From Paludibacter sp. UBA6032 (GTDB lineage: Bacteria; Bacteroidota; Bacteroidia; Bacteroidales; Paludibacteraceae), in contig DIZI01000026.1 in NCBI GenBank assembly GCA_002427885.1, positions 1-16,408 on the forward strand: a stretch of 16,408 bases of DNA, in the 5' to 3' direction. The notes under the pieces are model-generated. The model saw nothing but the letters and a program-made list of their open reading frames with translations. It was not told where the DNA came from and did not search any database. Shown here piece by piece: positions 14,815-16,408 of the stretch (position 1 is the first letter of the stretch; every line of letters starts with the position of its first letter). A program made the translations under genes and the position numbers.

Positions 14815-14948
14815 CAAAAAAAACATGATAGAATAAAAATGCTATATCGAAAGAAAGCATAAATCGCTAGAATACTTTTCAATATAAGGATTTAGAATTT
14901 TAAAAAAAACAGATTATGTTTTCATTCCAATATCCATAAAAAAAAGAT

Positions 14949-14956
14949 TATTTTTG
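14949..14956 (+). promoter_or_regulatory. -7 box of the propeller lipoprotein promoter
   Basis: TATTTTTG matches TAnnTTTG exactly, 37 bp before the ATG at 14994. No good TTTG is found at the expected upstream distance. The short leader shows no cobalamin riboswitch or other structured element. Confidence 0.5.
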
Positions 14957-14993
14957 CACGGTAGAATCTTTGCTGAATTTATTCATAATCAAA

Positions 14994-16079
14994 ATGAAAA
15001 ATATCTTATTTATTCTTTTGTCAGTTTCAATGCTGGCCTGCTCATGCGATGACATGAAAGATGTTCCCTCACCAAATAAATTACCGGCAACTCCGGGTGA
15101 AACAGGGCGGCTTTATATTCTCTCCGAAGGGCTTTTCAACATGAATAACAGTACATTAAGTTGTATCGATTTTGCTAAACACACGTTTACTCCCGGTTTT
15201 TTCACTTTGATGAATGATCGAGGATTAGGTGACACGGCAAACGATATGAAACGGTATGCTAATTTTTTGTGGATAGTAGTTAACGTATCATCCCAGGTGG
15301 AAATAGTGGATGTAAATACCGGTGTTTCTATTCGTCGTATCCCGCTTTTCAATGATAATGGCATAGCCCGCCAACCCCGTTTTATTGCGTTCGAAGGAAA
15401 TAAAGCATATGTTTGTTCATTCGATGGAACGGTTACCCGCATCGATATTCCGACTATGAAAATTGATGGTGTCACCGCTTGTGGACGGAATCCGGACGGA
15501 ATTGCAGTGGCAAACGGGAAATTGTACGTTTCAAACTCAGGCGGGCTGGACAGCCCCAACTACGACAACACGGTTTCCGTGATTGATCTGAATTCATTTT
15601 CCGAAATAAAAGAAATTACGGTAGGTCTGAATCCATTTAAAATTGAAGCCGATAGTGAGGGTGATTTATATGTGGTTTCGCGTGGGAATAACGGGAGCAT
15701 TAAGTCAGGCTGGTCACGAATTGACAGTAAAACGGATGAGGTCGTGCAAACATTTGACAGCATTCCGGTGGTCAACTTTACAATTCATAACGATATAGCT
15801 TATTTATATAACTTTGACTATATCACCAATAACAATTCAATTAAAACCTTTGACTGCAAATCGGAGCGAATCCTGTCCGATCATTTTATTTCCGACTCCA
15901 CGACCCTGGAACGACCCTTCGGCATTTACGTTCATCCCTTCAATGGGAATGTTTATCTGACAGATGCACGTTCATATACAGTGCAAGGCAGTTTATTCTG
16001 CTTTAACAGCAACGGGAAGCTTGTATATAAAATTGAAAACGTGGGATTAAACCCAAATACGATACTTATTGTTCCCTGA
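14994..16079 (+). CDS. YncE/BtuG-like beta-propeller lipoprotein
   Basis: A secreted, probably surface-exposed protein of 361 residues from the ATG at 14994; an in-frame TTG eight codons earlier is less likely. The signal peptide KNILFILLSVSMLAC is followed by CSCDD, with a likely acylated Cys15 (lipobox MLAC, not perfect). The mature part is a repeated four-stranded pattern: 'G-x-x-x-V-S-N-S-G' and 'V-S-V-I-D-L' units (for example GKLYVSNSGG, NTVSVIDLNS, GDLYVVSRGN, GNVYLTDARS), giving about seven blades as in YncE/DUF5074 proteins. Members of this fold in Bacteroides include BtuG, the surface B12-binding partner of BtuB; no BtuB is in view, so the ligand is unknown. It stands alone on the plus strand upstream of tRNA-Phe. 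The 16080-16209 gap shows no terminator or gene. Confidence 0.8.
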   Translation: MKNILFILLSVSMLACSCDDMKDVPSPNKLPATPGETGRLYILSEGLFNMNNSTLSCIDFAKHTFTPGFFTLMNDRGLGDTANDMKRYANFLWIVVNVSSQVEIVDVNTGVSIRRIPLFNDNGIARQPRFIAFEGNKAYVCSFDGTVTRIDIPTMKIDGVTACGRNPDGIAVANGKLYVSNSGGLDSPNYDNTVSVIDLNSFSEIKEITVGLNPFKIEADSEGDLYVVSRGNNGSIKSGWSRIDSKTDEVVQTFDSIPVVNFTIHNDIAYLYNFDYITNNNSIKTFDCKSERILSDHFISDSTTLERPFGIYVHPFNGNVYLTDARSYTVQGSLFCFNSNGKLVYKIENVGLNPNTILIVP

Positions 16080-16209
16080 TAAACCCGCATCAATGCTTCA
16101 AAGTTTTTTTAATTTCTGACAGTCTACTCACAACCATTGAGTTAAAGGTTCAATCTTAATTTTCACTTCGTCACGGGCTTTCTTTTTTTTGTTTTTTTCA
16201 GTCCGGGGT

Positions 16210-16239
16210 TTTGTAGTCTAAAAAAAAGGCGTATATTTG
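16210..16239 (+). promoter_or_regulatory. Promoter of the tRNA-Phe locus
   Basis: TTTG (16210-16213), an 18-base gap, then TATATTTG (16232-16239), a perfect -33/-7 pair. It lies directly before the broken tRNA copy, so the transcript passes through that copy before reaching the intact tRNA. Confidence 0.7.
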
Positions 16240-16257
16240 CACCCGCTAAGCGAAAAT

Positions 16258-16308
16258 GGCGTCATAGCTCCCCCGATAGCTATCGGGGTGGTAGAGCAAA
16301 AGACTAAA
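16258..16308 (+). pseudogene. Broken tRNA-Phe 5' half with a palindrome in its D-loop
   Basis: Positions 16258-16270 are identical to the first 13 bases of the intact tRNA-Phe. The three D-loop bases AGT are replaced by an 18-bp palindrome (16271-16288), and homology resumes with TGGTAGAGCAAA and GACT (16289-16305). It fades at the anticodon (A instead of G, and one base lost). No T arm or 3' acceptor strand follows before the intact gene at 16331. It cannot fold into a tRNA. Confidence 0.85.
16271..16288. repeat. Palindrome CCCCGATAGCTATCGGGG within the tRNA remnant
   Basis: Perfect 18-bp palindrome, identical over all 18 bases to the copy at 774-791. The surrounding tRNA sequence gives exact boundaries for the element, since the uninterrupted version lies 73 bp away. 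Confidence 0.9.
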
Positions 16309-16330
16309 CAAGTAGCAAAGTAAATAATGA

Positions 16331-16406
16331 GGCGTCATAGCTCAGTTGGTAGAGCAAAGGACTGAAAATCCTTGTGTCCCCGGTTCGATTCCTGGTGACG
16401 CCACCA
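16331..16406 (+). tRNA. tRNA-Phe (anticodon GAA)
   Basis: A 76-base tRNA with encoded CCA. The acceptor stem GGCGTCA pairs with TGACGCC (16396-16402). The D stem is GCTC/GAGC. The anticodon stem AAGGA/TCCTT has loop CTGAAAA, with anticodon GAA at 16364-16366. The T loop is TTCGATT. One feature is odd: the T stem CCCGG/CCTGG has a C-U opposition (16381 with 16393). The remaining pairs are canonical. Confidence 0.97.
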
Positions 16407-16408
16407 TA

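Noticed and set aside
14970..14993. TTG start eight codons upstream for the propeller protein
   Set aside because: The ATG at 14994 directly precedes a normal lipoprotein signal peptide, and the TTG lies closer to the expected transcription start.
14777..14993. Cobalamin riboswitch before the propeller gene
   Set aside because: The leader after the -7 box is under 40 bases and no B12-box-like sequence is seen.
16331..16408. Integrative element attachment site at tRNA-Phe
   Set aside because: The window ends two bases after CCA; no repeat of the tRNA 3' end and no integrase gene are visible. The broken copy is a 5' half, not the 3' half that integrases usually duplicate.

Overview
The window reads as chromosomal DNA of a Bacteroidota bacterium, most likely order Bacteroidales. 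The evidence is the TAnnTTTG / TTTG promoter geometry, the F-ATPase gene order beginning with the beta and epsilon genes, an 80-residue-class epsilon subunit, a long a-subunit with a signal-like leader, a YncE-type surface propeller lipoprotein, and AT-rich spacers filled with short palindromes. The genus cannot be fixed from the sequence alone.

Layout. Positions 1-146 hold a 42-bp tandem repeat that may be the tail of an upstream gene. A fibronectin type III protein (147-761) ends in a strong terminator, followed by a spacer of about 540 bp packed with small hairpins. An outer-membrane beta-barrel gene and a lipoprotein gene (1306-2722) probably form one unit. A small conserved-looking hypothetical gene (2966-3250) faces them. 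A second hairpin-rich spacer (3251-3738) leads to the terminator of the ATP synthase operon.

The core, 3739-11432 on the minus strand, is a complete F1Fo ATP synthase operon transcribed atpD-atpC-(four-helix membrane gene)-atpB-atpE-atpF-atpH-atpA-atpG. It has a near-consensus promoter at 11481-11510 and an intrinsic terminator at 3684-3713. All eight structural subunits are present. The c-subunit has proton-type rather than sodium-type ligands. Upstream on the same strand are an NhaD-type Na+/H+ antiporter (11582-12865) and lepA/EF-4 (12989-14776), which together place a sodium/proton exchanger beside the ATP synthase.

The plus strand resumes with a YncE/BtuG-like beta-propeller lipoprotein (14994-16079). 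It is followed by a tRNA promoter, a broken 5' half of tRNA-Phe, and an intact tRNA-Phe(GAA) at 16331-16406.

The most unusual signal is not a gene but a population of small palindromes confined to spacers. The best defined is CCCGATAGCTATCGGG (five copies plus a probable relic). One copy sits exactly in the D-loop of the broken tRNA-Phe copy, which suggests that these elements insert or are copied into new sites. Other families are 6-8 bp stems with three-base loops, CGCAAAG...CTTTGCG stem-loops, and GACCCCTAA blocks. No transposase, CRISPR array or defence gene is visible in the window, so any mobilising enzyme would have to be encoded elsewhere.
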